Shown: piece by piece, positions 60,594 through 64,000 of the stretch | Position numbering within the stretch: position 1 is the first letter of the stretch | Layout: every line of letters starts with the position of its first letter | Assembly: GCA_934045905.1 (NCBI GenBank) | Contig: OW203771.1 | Coordinates: 1,488,001-1,552,000, forward strand | DNA: 64,000 nucleotides | Source: Leuctra nigra | Lineage: Eukaryota > Arthropoda > Insecta > Plecoptera > Leuctridae | Reading direction: 5' to 3' | Position numbers and translations under genes: made by a program | Notes under the pieces: model-generated | Databases searched by the model: none | What the model was told of the DNA's origin: nothing | The model's input: only the letters and a program-made list of their open reading frames with translations

Positions 60594-62324
60594 CTGGGGA
60601 AAGAGATCGCATTATTGTATGAGGAAAACCTTCTCAGCATCTCTGACATCAGTCAGAAAGTCGACCTTGAATTCTACTGTCAATCCATAGCTATTTAGCT
60701 TATTCTTGAATACGGTTTGAAAGACTGTGTAATATCTTTCATGCACTATAATGTTAATATTGTTTCCAATAGATTGATGGATGAAAATCAAATAAGTGGC
60801 TTGACTTTATATTTCAAGGTCGATATTCTTACAGTGAATGGAATTCATCAGGAGATTGAATATTCTTGAAAAGTGTGTTGAACCACAAGTACACGTGGTT
60901 GCTCTGTGGTTGTGAGTAAGAAGCTTTACCCGTGGATGAGGTAGAGTGAGAGAGAACGATGCACGATTGACGAACATAATCTCTATCTAGAGGTAGAAGG
61001 ACGTCCATTTAAATGATCGTTTAAATCTTCGTCCAATCATTCAAGCGAGCGAGCGCCTCCACTTGAAACACTCCACTTGATTTGCATACAAACTTGCTTC
61101 ATGAGAGCTGTCTCGTATACAGATATTGAACGAAATTCACTGATTGGTGGAAAATGAATACTGGAACCGTTTGGTCGAAACATGAAAATTTTGCTTGGCT
61201 GTCGAGACCATACATTATAGGAGTTTTTTGAAATTCTTTTGAGTGTTGAAAAATGTATAATATTTGTAAAATGTCCTCAAAAAAGCAGGTATTTAATCAC
61301 TGGTTCTGTGAAGAATGACGTTAGATTATCTTCCAATGGGGATTCAATGTCTGTATAGTAGCAAATTTTACGCGCATATTAATTCGTATGCAATACAAGG
61401 CTCGTTATCAACACGAGTAGATTAAGGGCCGTCATGGCGTTCTATAAATAGAGTTGACCTACTTTTTATCAAATTTGTTTGATTTTTTTATTTCATTTTT
61501 TTAAGTTTTTTTTATTATGGCTTTAAAACTTTGAAAAAAAATGGAAAAAGTACACAGAGCTTTTATACCAAGTGATTTTCCATTCCTACTTTCCTTGTCA
61601 CTTTTGAGTTGTTATCTCCCTCACCACTTCCTCACAATATATGCTGATGACGTAATTGCTCAACTTCTTGTCAAGCAGTTTTGATTATGTATAATTTTCT
61701 TGTATGATTTGGACAATTCTCAATCTTTGAGGTCCCGTGGTAGCTGTCCCTAAATCCTACACATTTTCACTTGGAAGGAGTCAGTTTGGTCCTTCTTCTT
61801 CCGCATCCAGAAGTTAGGACACTTCTGTAGGAACTAATCTACGCAGAAAAGAACTGACAAAATAACTTTGGAGATGATTTACTTCCTTGCACCGTAATAT
61901 TCTCAAACCAAGACCTGCAGTTGAAGGAAATCCTACGAGCAGCCAAGAACAGCAAACGTTACACTAATAAAAGGGCACAAATGCATCACAAACCTGACAC
62001 AATGTTGTAGGCAAAACATGCGCTCTTTCTTCATCTTTCCAACGAAATATTGAGATATTAATTATATCCATTATTATGAATTTAATATTTACCATAAAAG
62101 CACTGGGGTTTGACAGATTTCACATACGTAATTAAACACGAGAATTTTGCTTTTTAAATCAATAATCACTGCAAACCCAACCTTAATTGACAAAAAATAT
62201 TGATAAGCTCCAGTATACAGTAAATGCCCTTCATAATTCGCCTTGGATAACTCAACATGAACGATGTAAGGAGTTACTCATTGGTTACTATATTTTTTTG
62301 AACAGATGTAGAGAATTGCTACTA
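60594..62324. other. gene-free DNA upstream of the LDLa exon
   Basis: No other LDLa exon or gene recognised. Presumably intron of the LDLa gene (minus strand). Confidence 0.4.
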
Positions 62325-63170
62325 TGGCGCTGCAATCGCGAGCGATTTTACCCCATGTTGCAGGCACTTTTTCTTGGATACAATTGGAGACAATTAATGG
62401 GTTGACGAAATTATTTGAAATTTTAATCGTGATTAGTGACAAACTTAGCGTTATCACCTGGTAAATTTTAATATTTTGCTTCGTTTATTAGTAGGTAATA
62501 ATAAGTTGATTTTTCGTGAAAATTTTTATATATTCTTGTTTAAATGGGTGCCGTGTGAGATTTAGGTAATTTAAAATAATGTGCCAAATTATTGAGCGAG
62601 CGAAGCGAGCGACTCCATTTGGCTCTTTTAGCACGGACCTCTGTTTTTTTTTGTTTTTTTTTTGGTATTTTTTTTTGTTTTTGTTTTTGTATGCTAAAGG
62701 AAGCAATAGAAGTCGCACCGTTTCACCGATCGACCTGAAATTTTGCACACATGTAAAGACAACCTTCTCTGTTTGCAGACCCAATTTTTTTTTGAAATCC
62801 ATCCATTGGTTCATTGTTAAAATAAGTATCTCCTGATAGCCTAAAAAATGAAAATGGTCTTCGAGAAATGTGATCAAACTCATATTTAGCATGGTCAGTA
62901 AGACCAACAATGTCACTTATTTTACAAATTTTCAGCCGAATCTGTCAAGAAAGTATGCACTTATTGACATTTTTAATAGCTGTCAGAAATGAAACATTGA
63001 AAATGAATGTCTTTCCAATGCAACTGAATCTGATTTGCTTTAGGTACAAGAGTGTTTTGATGGTATGTACACTTTTTTAGTAAAAAGCAGATATTTTTTA
63101 TGTTTATTGAGTTGATCAAATTTGAATAATTCAATTTGGATCATAGTTTCCAACAAATCATTTCGAGTTT
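62325..63170 (-). mobile_element. dispersed repeat family 'ACGCTC', copy E (partial, inverted)
   Basis: 62,325-62,590 matches 9455-9700 and 25,745-25,975 (GCTGCAATCGCGAGCGATTT, ATTTGAAATTTTAATCGTGA). Then GAGCGAGCGAAGCGAGCGAC (62,595), GGCACGTT-type GCACGGACCTCTG, a T-run, and the TTTGCAGACCCAATTTTTT block. The ACTAGGAAAACGCTC end is not found before 63,200. Confidence 0.6.
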
Positions 63171-64000
63171 TTAAGGACCTTGATTGTCTTTTCGTCAATT
63201 CGTAGTTCTGATGGCCGTGCCTCCCGTGTTTCGACTTGGCTGATTTTGCATCCAGGAGGGATTAGAAACATAAGCTCACATTTCAATAATATCATTGAGT
63301 GGCGTTTGTTCTCTTCTAGCGTTCACACGTCATTCCAAATCTCTCCTGCATTTTGCTTCTTTTCGTTGATAATTTTGGCAATTTGGTGTACTTTGTGAAG
63401 GTATTAGCATGAATTAATACACCTATACAGGGATAGATAACTTCGCGTTTCATTTGAACTATCCGGTTCACATTAGCCTTCTAAACATTTCTACTTTCGT
63501 TTTCACGCAGTTTTCATGCATGCAGTAAAAGTAATATAAACCACAGCCTTCTGAAAGTCACTTCATTGAAACAGCTGATACAAAAATGATTTGACATATT
63601 TTACGTGCTTTTGTCGTATTTATTGTGATTTTCTTTAATTGTTTCTTCATCCGTAAAATAACTGACAATACTGTGAATACTCCCACGCCAAAGAAGAAGA
63701 ATCAGTGTTTATTTAATTGCCCATGAAGCAGAGAGTAAATATGTAAATGAGCAAGACATCAGAATGAAACTATTCAATTTTTCCGTCCATATTTAAGAAT
63801 CTGAAAACCCGCCTTCGTGTTGACATGGCTTTCTCTGTACATAAGCTGTTTATTAAGGTTTGTCTGGTTTAATTAAGTCGATATTGTATTATCGCTCCTA
63901 TATACATCATGTTTTGGTAATATATTGGTGTAGGCATTGTGTCAGCTTGACAAGAAAACTCATACTATTTGGCTTTTAGTGGTCGGCCATGTTTTATTTC
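63171..64000. other. gene-free DNA to the window end
   Basis: No gene supported. An open frame at 63,180-63,398 (SSIRSSDGRASRVSTW, resembling translated SINE/tRNA-like sequence) is not convincing. Confidence 0.35.

Noticed and set aside
62488..62916. 142-codon minus-strand frame
   Set aside because: It crosses a T-run and the dispersed repeat, with a Lys/Asn homopolymer as a result. Not a gene.

Overview
The window reads as nuclear DNA of an insect or close arthropod. It is AT-rich, intron-bearing and packed with short non-autonomous transposons, long G/C homopolymers and tandem repeats. I cannot name the species from sequence alone; the repeat style would fit a hemipteran, but that is a guess. 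Only five recognisable host genes are present, plus a possible 3' end of a sixth at the left edge. Most of the 64 kb is repeat-derived.

Layout. 1-159 may be the last coding exon of an unidentified gene. 160-21,450 holds no host gene: it contains hAT-like MITEs, a LINE remnant, palindromic elements, an 11-unit 142-bp satellite (18,157-19,702) and copies of a dispersed family ending in an alternating GAGCGAGC-type sequence. 21,454-46,448 holds two tandem paralogues of a sigma-class glutathione S-transferase, each with four coding exons and a 207-aa product, and with identical exon phases and lengths. In both, intron 4 begins with GC rather than GT. The first paralogue is 11.4 kb long. It carries seven extra truncated copies of its first coding exon, a minisatellite built from its own exon 3 donor, and an intronless U11/U12 snRNP 35K gene (SNRNP35) nested in intron 4. 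Between the two GST genes lies a 4.8-kb foldback element whose inverted arms are made of 145-bp tandem repeats. 46.5-50.8 kb is transposon-rich (pogo/Tigger-like element, RTE-like LINE fragment, SINE). On the minus strand, 50,882-52,024 encodes the mitochondrial cristae-organising protein MIC19/CHCHD3 in two exons. 58,687-60,593, also minus, is a large LDL-receptor class A repeat exon, cut by a 375-bp insertion with an 8-bp target duplication.

Main points of interest: near-identity of GST exon 3 between the paralogues while the flanking exons differ by 9-13% (gene conversion); conserved GC-AG introns; tandem amplification of splice-site-bearing segments; the foldback element; the transposon-split LDLa exon; and at least six elements with perfect 8-bp target duplications, several of them nested in other elements. 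The genes do not form an obvious pathway. GST, a spliceosomal protein, MIC19 and an LDLa protein simply share the neighbourhood.
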